DNA from: Maricurvus nonylphenolicus
GTDB taxonomy: Bacteria; Pseudomonadota; Gammaproteobacteria; Pseudomonadales; Cellvibrionaceae
Reading direction: 5' to 3'
Length of the DNA: 64,000 nt
Assembly (NCBI RefSeq): GCF_042854845.1
Contig: NZ_AP031498.1
Location: 496,001 to 560,000, forward strand
A program made the position numbers and the translations under genes. Shown in pieces: positions 1-7,604 of this stretch. How positions within the stretch are numbered: the first letter of the stretch is position 1; each line of letters starts with the position of its first letter. Below the pieces are notes generated by a model that was not told the origin of the DNA, did no database searches, and saw nothing but the letters and a program-made list of their open reading frames with translations.

Positions 1-25
1 GACCACCGCTTATTGAGTTAAAGCA

Positions 26-2113
26 ATGACCGACTTATCCAAGTACAGAAATATTGGTATTTTTGCCCACGTTGATGCGGGTAAAACCACTTCCACCGAG
101 CGTATCCTGAAGCTGACCGGTAAGATCCACAAGACCGGTGAAGTTCACGATGGCGAATCTACCACCGACTTTATGGAGCAGGAAGCTGAGCGTGGTATTA
201 CCATTCAGTCAGCGGCGACTACCTGTTTCTGGAAAGATCACCGCATGAACATCATCGATACTCCGGGGCACGTTGACTTCACCGTTGAAGTATACCGCTC
301 CCTGAAAGTACTGGATGGTGGTATCGGTGTATTCTGTGGTTCCGGTGGTGTTGAGCCTCAGTCCGAAACCAACTGGCGCTATGCAACCGAATCTGAAGTT
401 GCTCGTCTGATCTTCGTTAACAAGCTGGACCGTATGGGTGCAGATTTCTACCGTGTTGTAGATCAGGTGAAGAAAGTTCTGGGTGCTACCCCACTGGTTA
501 TGACTCTGCCAATCGGCATCGAGGATGACTTTACCGGTGTTGTTGACGTACTGAGCCAAAAAGCTTACATCTGGGATGACTCCGGTCTGCCAGAAAACTA
601 CGAAGTAACTGACATCCCAGCCGACATGGTTGACGATGCTGCTGCTTACCGCGAAGAGCTGATCGAAACTGCCCTGGAGCAGGACGACGATCTGCTGATG
701 GCTTACATGGAAGGTGAAGAGCCTACCGAAGAACAAATCAAGGCATGTATCCGTAAGGGTACCCGTGACCTGGCCTTCTTCCCAACTTACTGTGGTTCCG
801 CGTTTAAGAACAAGGGTATCCAGCTGATTCTGGATGCGGTTGTTGATTACCTGCCAAGCCCAACTGAAGTTGACCCTCAGCCTCTGACAGATTCTGAAAC
901 TGGTGAGCCTACCGGCGAAGTGGCTACCGTATCGACTGAAGAGCCGTTCCGTGCTCTGGCGTTTAAGATCATGGACGACCGTTTTGGTGCCCTGACCTTT
1001 ATCCGTATCTACTCCGGTGTTTTGAACAAGGGTGACACCATCCTTAACTCTTACACCGGCAAGACCGAGCGTATCGGCCGTATGGTTGAGATGCACGCTG
1101 ATGAGCGTACTGAGCTGGAAACCGCACAAGCTGGCGACATTATCGCTGTTGTGGGTATGAAGAACGTTCAGACTGGTCACACCCTGTGTGATCCTAAGAA
1201 CGAGTGTACTCTGGAGCCAATGATCTTCCCTGAGCCAGTAATTTCTATCGCTGTTAAGCCGAAAGACAAAGGCAGCGTTGAGAAAATGGGCATCGCTATT
1301 GGTAAGCTGGTTGCAGAAGATCCGTCATTCGTTGTTGAGACCGACGAAGATTCCGGTGAGACCATCCTGAAAGGTATGGGCGAGCTGCACCTGGACATTA
1401 AAGTTGACATCATGAAGCGTACTTACGGCGTTGAGCTGGAAGTAGGTGCTCCTCAGGTGGCTTATCGCGAAACCATTACCCAGGAGATTGAAGATACTTA
1501 TACCCATAAGAAGCAGTCTGGTGGTTCTGGTCAGTTCGGTAAAATCGACTACCGCATCAAACCAGGTGAGCCGGGTACTGGCTTCAAATTCGCTTCTACC
1601 GTTGTGGGTGGTAACGTTCCTAAGGAATTCTTCCCTGCAATTGAGAAGGGCTTTGCCAGCATGATGGAAACTGGCCCAATGGCAGGCTTCCCTGTATTGG
1701 ACGTTGAAGTTGAGCTGTTCGACGGTGGCTACCACGCGGTTGACTCCTCTGCAGTTGCGTTCGAGATTGCAGCGAAAGGTGCTTTCCGTCAGTCCATGCC
1801 GAAGGCCGGCGCTCAATTGCTTGAGCCTATCATGAAGGTTGACGTATTCACCCCAGAAGACAACGTGGGTGACGTGATCGGTGACTTGAACCGTCGTCGC
1901 GGTATGATCAAAGACCAAGAGCCTGGTACTACCGGTGTTCGCATCAAGGCTGACGTACCTCTGTCAGAGATGTTTGGTTACATTGGTCACCTGCGTACCA
2001 TTACTTCTGGTCGTGGTCAGTTCTCTATGGAGTTCGCGCACTACATGCCTTGCCCAGCCAATGTGGCCGAGGAAGTGATTGCCGCAGAGAAAGAGAAGAA
2101 AGCAGCTAAGTAA
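26..2113 (+). CDS. fusA: Elongation factor G, EF-G2-like subtype
   Basis: GTPase that drives ribosomal translocation in the cytoplasm; EF-G also takes part in ribosome recycling. At 695 residues it is full length. The G1 motif AHVDAGKT is at residues 14-21, the switch II DTPGH at 78-82 and NKLD at 132-135. The segment between the G2 region and DTPGH is short (FWKDHRMNIIDTPG), without the extra residues found in classical gammaproteobacterial str-operon EF-G. This and the FCGSGGVEPQSETNWRYA stretch match the EF-G2 paralogue type from memory of Vibrio and Pseudomonas sequences. Only 25 bases precede the ATG, so rpsL and rpsG cannot be checked. No tuf gene follows; a terminator closes the unit. 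EF-G identity is certain, the subtype probable. Confidence 0.96.
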   Translation: MTDLSKYRNIGIFAHVDAGKTTSTERILKLTGKIHKTGEVHDGESTTDFMEQEAERGITIQSAATTCFWKDHRMNIIDTPGHVDFTVEVYRSLKVLDGGIGVFCGSGGVEPQSETNWRYATESEVARLIFVNKLDRMGADFYRVVDQVKKVLGATPLVMTLPIGIEDDFTGVVDVLSQKAYIWDDSGLPENYEVTDIPADMVDDAAAYREELIETALEQDDDLLMAYMEGEEPTEEQIKACIRKGTRDLAFFPTYCGSAFKNKGIQLILDAVVDYLPSPTEVDPQPLTDSETGEPTGEVATVSTEEPFRALAFKIMDDRFGALTFIRIYSGVLNKGDTILNSYTGKTERIGRMVEMHADERTELETAQAGDIIAVVGMKNVQTGHTLCDPKNECTLEPMIFPEPVISIAVKPKDKGSVEKMGIAIGKLVAEDPSFVVETDEDSGETILKGMGELHLDIKVDIMKRTYGVELEVGAPQVAYRETITQEIEDTYTHKKQSGGSGQFGKIDYRIKPGEPGTGFKFASTVVGGNVPKEFFPAIEKGFASMMETGPMAGFPVLDVEVELFDGGYHAVDSSAVAFEIAAKGAFRQSMPKAGAQLLEPIMKVDVFTPEDNVGDVIGDLNRRRGMIKDQEPGTTGVRIKADVPLSEMFGYIGHLRTITSGRGQFSMEFAHYMPCPANVAEEVIAAEKEKKAAK

Positions 2114-2135
2114 GTTTTCACTTACTCTGACTCTT

Positions 2136-2166
2136 CAAAAACCCGGAGCTTGCTCCGGGTTTTTTG
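2136..2166 (+). terminator. Rho-independent terminator after fusA
   Basis: A perfect 9-bp stem (2141-2149 with 2152-2160) closes on a tiny loop and is followed by six T residues. An A run sits upstream, so it may also work on the other strand. It separates fusA transcription from the accessory locus. Confidence 0.9.
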
Positions 2167-2185
2167 GTTTTTGGGTGCTGGCTTT

Positions 2186-2302
2186 TTGGCGCCTTTATAC
2201 AAGGTTGTTGATAAAGGCTGGTTTTCGACGACATTTCTTAAGAATAAAGTGTGAACCACTTATCACTTCACATTCGAGTGTGCTAGCATTGGCGCCTTTA
2301 TA
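2186..2302. repeat. Direct repeat TTGGCGCCTTTATA in the fusA-tolC gap
   Basis: The 14-base word TTGGCGCCTTTATA occurs exactly at 2186-2199 and again at 2289-2302, 103 bp apart. Each copy contains the palindrome GGCGCC and ends in a -10-like TATA string (TATAAC at 2299-2304 in the second copy). A further palindrome TTCTTAAGAA lies between them at 2235-2244. The region is the likely promoter and operator area for the downstream locus, but I find no convincing -35 box. Whether the repeat is an operator pair or a leftover of rearrangement is not decidable here. Confidence 0.5.
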
Positions 2303-2400
2303 ACCAATAACAACGTCCAGCGTCGAATAGGGGGCGATTCCTTATAAGGCCTTACAAAAGGCAGGGGATCAGGCTCGGCCTGGAGCAAAGGAGACTTATC

Positions 2401-3777
2401 ATGATGCGGAAAGCTTTCGCGCATGTGGTTTTGGGGGTATCGGCGGCGGTTGCGCCTTACGTGGCTGCTGAAGACTTGCTGGATCTCTACAGTCTGGCGC
2501 GGGAAAATGATCCCACCTATCAGGCTGGTGTTCACCAGCACTCTGCCTCATCAGAAATCTATTTTCAGTCACGCGCCTCGCTGTTGCCGACCGTTGATAT
2601 TCTGTTGATGCACTCAGAAACAACCCAGGATATTGTCAGTTCGGATAATCAGGTGTTCCAGAAAGGCTCCGATGATTTCCCGACAGATCGCTATGAGCTG
2701 AATCTGACCCAGTCTGTGTACAGTTACACCAACTGGAAAAATTTCGGTAAAGCAAAAGAAGATATTAAGCGTGTTGATGCTGAGCTGGATGCCGTAGAGC
2801 AGGATTTGCTGTTGCGCGTTGCTGAGCGTTATTTTGCGGCCTTGGCCGTGCAGGAAGATTATATTTCCATTGAAAGTGAGAAGCTCTCCGTTGAGCATCA
2901 CTTAAAGCTGGTTAAAGCCAAGCGTAAGAGTGGTCAGGCGCGTCAGACGGATGTGCTGGATGCCCAGGCGCGTTATATGCAAACCCTGTCTCGTGAGTTG
3001 GAGATTCGCAGTCGCTTTAAAGATGCGCTGGAAATGTTGCGCGAGATGACTGGGCAAGCACCAGGGACCTTGAAATTGCTGGGTGAGTTGCCGTTGACGG
3101 CGCCAACGCCGGCCGACCCGGAAGCCTGGTTTGCCAAGGCAAAAGAATTCAATCCTGAAATTAAGGTGCGCAAATTTGCCACCAGTGCTGCAGAGCAGGA
3201 AGTCAAAGTCCGCAAGGGTGGTCATTACCCAACGGTTGATCTGGAAGTGACTTACAGCTCCGAGACCAAAGAAGGTACTGTATTTGGTGGTGGTAGTGAA
3301 ATTGATGAAACCATCTTTGCGATCAATGTGAATGTGCCGGTATACGCCGGTGGTTCTGTTTCCTCGCAAGTGCGTGAGGCGGTTCAGCTGCACAATCGTG
3401 CCAAGGATGAGCTCGAGCTGGAATACCGCGCAGTGCAGCGCCAGACTTTTTCCACTTATGATGGTGTGCTGACAGATATCAGCAAAGTAGAAGCACTGAA
3501 AAAATCTGTCGAAGCCTACGAGGCGGGTGTGAACGCCAAGACCATTGGTTACGAGTCTGGTTTGACCAACAGTTTGACTGTCCTGGATGCCGAGCGTGAC
3601 CTGTTTTTCGCCCGCAGTGAATATGCGCGCGCCCGTTACGGCTATATTCTAAATCAGTTGCGCTTAAAGCGTGCGGTGGGTGTATTAACCCTGGATGCGA
3701 TTAAGGAAATTAATGATTTCTTGACTGGTGAAGAGTTAAAAGTTTCCTTCCGTGCACCTGCTGTGCCGTTAATCTAA
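2401..3777 (+). CDS. TolC-family outer membrane channel protein
   Basis: Outer-membrane efflux protein of 458 residues, the usual TolC length. An N-terminal signal peptide (residues 1 to about 22, ending near VAAE) precedes two outer-membrane-efflux repeats of long heptad-rich helices: the first around residues 25-230, the second around 240-440. The motif ending GLTNSLTVLDAERDLFFARSEYARA is typical of the family's second repeat. The start is supported by AGGAG about 10 bases upstream; the adjacent ATG at 2404 is an equally valid alternative. It leads an operon-like run and is the only outer-membrane pore in the locus, so it is the likely exit for the giant protein encoded downstream. It could instead be a general drug-efflux channel, but the context argues against that. 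Confidence 0.9.
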   Translation: MMRKAFAHVVLGVSAAVAPYVAAEDLLDLYSLARENDPTYQAGVHQHSASSEIYFQSRASLLPTVDILLMHSETTQDIVSSDNQVFQKGSDDFPTDRYELNLTQSVYSYTNWKNFGKAKEDIKRVDAELDAVEQDLLLRVAERYFAALAVQEDYISIESEKLSVEHHLKLVKAKRKSGQARQTDVLDAQARYMQTLSRELEIRSRFKDALEMLREMTGQAPGTLKLLGELPLTAPTPADPEAWFAKAKEFNPEIKVRKFATSAAEQEVKVRKGGHYPTVDLEVTYSSETKEGTVFGGGSEIDETIFAINVNVPVYAGGSVSSQVREAVQLHNRAKDELELEYRAVQRQTFSTYDGVLTDISKVEALKKSVEAYEAGVNAKTIGYESGLTNSLTVLDAERDLFFARSEYARARYGYILNQLRLKRAVGVLTLDAIKEINDFLTGEELKVSFRAPAVPLI

Positions 3778-3786
3778 GCGATTTTT

Positions 3787-4605
3787 ATGGCAGGGTTTTC
3801 GGCTGAAGATGCCGCTAGCGCCATACTTAAATTTGCTGAAGCCCTGCCCGGTCCCTATGGCTATGAGGCGTCGATAAAATTTATCGGCGCTGAGCTGTTC
3901 CAGCATCGTTTCCTGATTACTTTTCCCAAGATAGCCATGCAGCATGGTGCAGATCTTCATGGCTTGTTGCGCTCGTTATCTTTTCCGCAATCATCTTTTT
4001 CAGAGCTTGAAAGATTGCTCGACGAAGGCGATATGCTTCATCTGGGGTTCGAGCAGGAAGCGCAGCATTTTCTCTGCAAGCTCTATGTCGAGGATGCTCG
4101 TAAAATTCGTGAGATTTGGGCTGCTGATGCGGCTTCTTTGCCAAAACAAGTCAGGGTTCATAGGGCGCTTAAGTGGCGATCTGATAGTGAGCAGTGTATT
4201 GCTACGGAATATGATTGGTTGCCTTGTTGTAGTACTGACCAGTTGATCTCTTGTATACAGTCATTGTGCGAAGGTGTCTCTGCTAGTGTATTGCGTCAGT
4301 TGCTGGATGTGGCTGCTGTGGAGGCGCCATTGGAGGATCTGCAGTTATTGCGGGTAAGTGAGCCCAATAGCCCGCGTCAGTCATTTGATCTTAACCTCTA
4401 TGATGCTCAGCTGAGGGTTGCTAGTGTCGAGACGCTGTTGCCGCAGTTGTTCGAATCCGGCGTGCCGGGATTGCTCTCGATGGAGGCATTAAATCCAATT
4501 CGCGATAGACTCATGGGTCATATTGCTGCAGGTGTGTCGCGGAGCGGTGAGCGCTTTTTGACGGTATACTATGGGGCCGAACAGCGAGGAAGCTTTGCCC
4601 TGTGA
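3787..4605 (+). CDS. Conserved-looking hypothetical protein
   Basis: 272 residues; family not recognised. It is soluble-looking, with no signal peptide or membrane segment, and carries seven or so scattered cysteines (for example CC and C-x-x-x-x-C around residues 150-160). It starts 9 bases after the tolC stop and its last codons overlap the next start (GTGA at 4602-4605), so it is co-transcribed and translationally coupled with its neighbours. Near the C-terminus GVSRSGERFLTVYYG resembles GLTKQGLAFDNLYYF in the next protein, so the two may share a fold; an aromatic prenyltransferase-like alpha-beta barrel is one weak impression. No function is claimed. Confidence 0.8.
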   Translation: MAGFSAEDAASAILKFAEALPGPYGYEASIKFIGAELFQHRFLITFPKIAMQHGADLHGLLRSLSFPQSSFSELERLLDEGDMLHLGFEQEAQHFLCKLYVEDARKIREIWAADAASLPKQVRVHRALKWRSDSEQCIATEYDWLPCCSTDQLISCIQSLCEGVSASVLRQLLDVAAVEAPLEDLQLLRVSEPNSPRQSFDLNLYDAQLRVASVETLLPQLFESGVPGLLSMEALNPIRDRLMGHIAAGVSRSGERFLTVYYGAEQRGSFAL

Positions 4606-5474
4606 TCGAATCTCCCGCGCCGCTTGAGCTTTGCCGTGATGGTGAGCCCTGCTTTGACTACTGTATGTGGCCCTATGAGCCGCGTAAGCCCGTTGCCGGA
4701 AAGCTGCGGGCCAGTAATCTGCTGTTTCAATCCTTTGCAGTGGCAGGGCTGGCTGATGTGTTAATGCCCGTTTGTTCCGCCTTGCGACAGGCGTTTGGCG
4801 AGAATCGCACTGTCTGGGGAGTAAAATACGCTGAGGGCAGGTTATCATGGGAGTTCTATTTCTATGATTACGAGCGTCTGGAGCGTCAGCTGTCCCTCAC
4901 ACGGGTGCTTGAAGTGCTCAAACCTTTTGTTAACTGCGATCTGCAGTTTTCTGAAAACCGTCCCTATTTCATGTTTTCCATTGATCTCGATGCCTCATGG
5001 TCGCTTGCCGATAAGCAGCTGGGTGAGGTCAGTATCTATATGGGGAATATCGGCAATCATGTGTCTTCCGGGATTAGTTACGGGCTAACCAAGCAGGGAT
5101 TGGCGTTCGATAATCTCTATTACTTCTTCGATGGCCAAAAAGAATTCGGCGAGGCAATGGAAAAGTTGGCCTGCTCCGCACACCTGGATTTGCCCGGTTT
5201 GGCGTTGTCCGATGTTGCATGGCCTGAAATGCGCGACTGCGGTGTGCTGGTGGTGGCCAATAAGCGTAACTGTGAGGGGATTTATTACGGTCGTGTAGGT
5301 GTAGAAAAGCTATTGTGGGCGATGGAGCGTATGGCGATGCCTGCCCCTCTGCAGGATTATATTCGGACCAATCAGCAGCAGCTGGATCATCTGTTGTTTG
5401 ATGTTGGGATCGACTATCGTATGGAAAACGGTGAGATACGTTTCCTGAAATCCGCCTACTATGGTGTCTTTTGA
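4602..5474 (+). CDS. Hypothetical protein coupled to radical SAM gene
   Basis: 290 residues from a GTG start inside the previous gene's stop (GTGA). No signal peptide or membrane helix is visible and the family is not recognised. The sequence alternates beta-rich and helical stretches (VSIYMGN, ISYGLTKQGLAFDNLYYFF) and has several Cys residues near the N-terminus (LCRDGEPCFDYC). The G-x-[ST]-[RK]-x-G-x-x-F-x-x-x-Y-Y pattern is shared with the upstream protein, suggesting distant paralogy. Its TGA stop overlaps the ATG of the radical SAM gene by one base, a strong hint that the two products work together, for example as enzyme and partner or carrier. Confidence 0.8.
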   Translation: MIESPAPLELCRDGEPCFDYCMWPYEPRKPVAGKLRASNLLFQSFAVAGLADVLMPVCSALRQAFGENRTVWGVKYAEGRLSWEFYFYDYERLERQLSLTRVLEVLKPFVNCDLQFSENRPYFMFSIDLDASWSLADKQLGEVSIYMGNIGNHVSSGISYGLTKQGLAFDNLYYFFDGQKEFGEAMEKLACSAHLDLPGLALSDVAWPEMRDCGVLVVANKRNCEGIYYGRVGVEKLLWAMERMAMPAPLQDYIRTNQQQLDHLLFDVGIDYRMENGEIRFLKSAYYGVF

Positions 5475-6400
5475 TGGCCTTGTTTCCCCATGACGACTAT
5501 ATCTCGGTAACCCTGGAGTTTCGGTGTAATCTCAAGTGTGTGCACTGCATGATTGAGGGCACCATGGATTATCTGCAGCCGCAGTCCGGTCAGGTGTTCG
5601 AGGATGTGTTGGCTGAGCAGCGGCGGAACCAGCGCTGGCAGGGCATTATTTTGACAGGCTCTGAAATTACCTTGCACAAAGAGTTGATCCCCATGGTGGA
5701 GGCGGCCAAGCAGGCGGGCTTCAAGCATGTGCGAATTCAGACCCACGGTATGCATCTGGGGCAAGCAAGCTTTTGCGATAGCTTGCTGGAGGCTGGTGTT
5801 GATGAGTATTTCGTCAGCGTAGCCGGTGATGATGCTGAGAGCCACGATCGCATCACCCAGGTGGAAGGGGCTTTCGACAAGATGATGGCTGGTATGCGCT
5901 ATCTGGATCAGTTCGACCATGTCACCCTGATCACCAACACGGTTGTCACAAAGTTAAGCTATGCTCTACTGCCTGCGTTGGTGGAGAATCTGGCCCATTT
6001 AAAGCGCTTGCGGCAAATGGAGTTCTGGAATTACTGGCCCATGACGGAGTATGACGATAAAAATCTTATCCCGCGAGTGGCTGATGTGTTGCCCTTTTTG
6101 GAGATGGCGGCCGGCAGGGCTCAGGAGCTGGGGCGTGCCGTGGAGATTAAAAACTTCCCTCAGTGTTTACTGGGTGAAAAGGCTCATTTGCTGGATAACG
6201 AGCAGCCTCAATTACTGATCGATCCGGCATTTTGGGATCAGTTTAATCGTAATGGTTTCCATCAGTGTCTCTATCGGGAAGAGTGCAGTTCTGTTCAGTG
6301 CTTGGGGCTCAATGAGGCCTATACGGCTAAGTACGGCTGGGAAAAGGATCTGGTAAAACCTATTAAGGGTGGCGTGTTGATTGCCCGTTCCTTTAGGTGA
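5474..6400 (+). CDS. Radical SAM enzyme with C-terminal cysteine cluster
   Basis: 308 residues. The canonical CxxxCxxC for the SAM-binding [4Fe-4S] cluster is C18-C22-C25 (CNLKCVHC), followed by an ILTGSEITLH stretch in the position of the usual GGEP motif. Cysteines at 231, 265, 271 and 276 near the C-terminus could hold an auxiliary SPASM/Twitch-type cluster, as in enzymes that modify peptides or proteins. I chose ATG 5474 over TTG 5471 because it overlaps the upstream TGA in the coupling arrangement TGATG. The substrate is unknown; the locus offers the giant LEPR-XLL protein, the SapC protein or the two upstream proteins as candidates. The GGEP-like motif being GSEI is slightly unusual. 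Confidence 0.9.
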   Translation: MALFPHDDYISVTLEFRCNLKCVHCMIEGTMDYLQPQSGQVFEDVLAEQRRNQRWQGIILTGSEITLHKELIPMVEAAKQAGFKHVRIQTHGMHLGQASFCDSLLEAGVDEYFVSVAGDDAESHDRITQVEGAFDKMMAGMRYLDQFDHVTLITNTVVTKLSYALLPALVENLAHLKRLRQMEFWNYWPMTEYDDKNLIPRVADVLPFLEMAAGRAQELGRAVEIKNFPQCLLGEKAHLLDNEQPQLLIDPAFWDQFNRNGFHQCLYREECSSVQCLGLNEAYTAKYGWEKDLVKPIKGGVLIARSFR

Positions 6401-6570
6401 CGTCATTTTGATGACATATAGTACTTTTCGCTTGAAATTAGTGCGAAATCCGTCACAATTTGCCATTAGCTGAAGTTATCTCTGGAGAGATGCGCTTTAG
6501 CTGGATGGGACAAAAATAAATCTAAGAAAATCAATAAGTTGATAGCCATATTGGCGTTTGGGGTAACTAA

Positions 6571-7335
6571 GTGTCTAAGCAATTATTAATCTATACTCGT
6601 GCGCAAGCCGTTTCCAGTCAGCGCCACCGTGAGTGGTCTGTAAAAACCGGCAATACCTATGAGTTTGCTCGCGATGTAAATTCGATTCCGCTGACTGCGG
6701 TAGAGTTTATGGCCTCTGCGGCCGATTACCCCATTGTGTTTGCGGGTTCTGATGATCAGCTGATGCCGCTGGCTGTTATGGGTGTGCGTGACAATGAAAA
6801 CCTCTATATCGATGAAGAGGGCAAGTTGGATGCCGCTTATGCGCCTGCCTTCCTGCGTCGTTACCCATTCGTATTCTCAAGCCAGGATGAAGGCAAGAAC
6901 TTCACTCTGTGCATCGATGAGACCTTCTCTGGTTGCAACCAGGAGAATGTCGGCGAGCGTCTGTTTGATGCCGAAGGCGAGCAGACCACCTACCTAAACA
7001 ATGTTCTGGAATTCCTCAAGGAGTACCAGATTCACTTTGCCCGTACCCAGGCCTTTTGCAAGAAGCTTAAAGAGCTTGATTTGCTCCAGCCAATGGGTGC
7101 CCAGTTTACTACCCCAGGCGGCGAAAAGCTGACCTTGACCGGTTTCTTTGCTGTGGATCGCAAGAAGCTCAAAGAGCTGCCAGCTGCAGAGCTGGAACTG
7201 CTGGTCAAAAATGACGGGATGGAATTGATTTACCTGCACCTGCACTCGCTACGCAACTTCAATTCGATGTTGCAAAAAATTGGCGTTGAAGGTGCTGCCG
7301 TAGATGCGTCAGCGGATGAGGCAGAAACTGCTTAA
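6571..7335 (+). CDS. SapC family protein
   Basis: 254 residues, starting at GTG after a GGGG-containing sequence. The opening (residues about 20-60, FARDVNSIPLTAVEFMASAADYPIVF) and the middle block (RRYPFVFSSQDEGKNFTLCIDE) are characteristic of the SapC family, named after a protein of the Campylobacter fetus S-layer locus. There is no signal peptide, so it is probably cytoplasmic. The family's biochemical role is not settled; it often sits next to surface or TonB-linked genes. It lies 170 bases after the radical SAM gene and immediately before the giant adhesin gene, with a hairpin after it. I infer a role in handling the giant protein, but this is unproved. Confidence 0.85.
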   Translation: MSKQLLIYTRAQAVSSQRHREWSVKTGNTYEFARDVNSIPLTAVEFMASAADYPIVFAGSDDQLMPLAVMGVRDNENLYIDEEGKLDAAYAPAFLRRYPFVFSSQDEGKNFTLCIDETFSGCNQENVGERLFDAEGEQTTYLNNVLEFLKEYQIHFARTQAFCKKLKELDLLQPMGAQFTTPGGEKLTLTGFFAVDRKKLKELPAAELELLVKNDGMELIYLHLHSLRNFNSMLQKIGVEGAAVDASADEAETA

Positions 7336-7372
7336 ATCATAGCAGTCAATCCAAACGCATAATTACGCGACA

Positions 7373-7397
7373 GGCCTTCTTGTTTTGCAAGAAGGCC
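7373..7397 (+). terminator. Hairpin between sapC-like gene and giant gene
   Basis: A perfect 10-bp stem (7373-7382 with 7388-7397) with a 5-base loop TTTTG. Only a weak T stretch (GTTTG) follows, so it may be a leaky terminator, an attenuator or an mRNA-stabilising structure that sets different expression levels for the two neighbours. Confidence 0.6.
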
Positions 7398-7604
7398 GTT
7401 TGCGTATCTATGGGGTAGAAAAAAGTTAGTAGTAACTTCGTTTCTAGGCCCTAAGTATTAATGAATAGTCGTAGGGAATGTAAGGCTTTTAGGGGTTGGT
7501 AAGTCTTACGCATTAAAAACTAAAGTACTGTCGTTATCGGCAAAATAGCCCATCACTTGAAGGTTTTGAGGGTGGGTAGGCAGTCAAAAAACAGAGCAGA
7601 TATC
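7398..7604 (+). promoter_or_regulatory. Leader/promoter region of the giant gene
   Basis: About 200 bases without a gene before the chosen ATG. The region is AT-rich and contains an inverted repeat AAGTTA-N4-TAACTT at 7423-7438 that could be an operator. I see no clear sigma70 promoter and no known riboswitch pattern. The TTG at 7557 gives an in-frame extension, but it has no ribosome-binding site. Confidence 0.35.

Noticed and set aside
209..1180. Minus-strand open frame within fusA
   Set aside because: Opposite strand of a highly conserved gene with strong codon bias; no protein family recognised.
6398..6405. Palindrome TGACGTCA at the end of the radical SAM gene as an operator
   Set aside because: It overlaps the stop codon, is only 8 bases, and no second copy or promoter is close enough to support a role.
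7557..7604. TTG start extending the giant protein by 16 residues
   Set aside because: No Shine-Dalgarno before TTG 7557; the ATG at 7605 gives a leader (MAFPFAEASK) more like a normal start.
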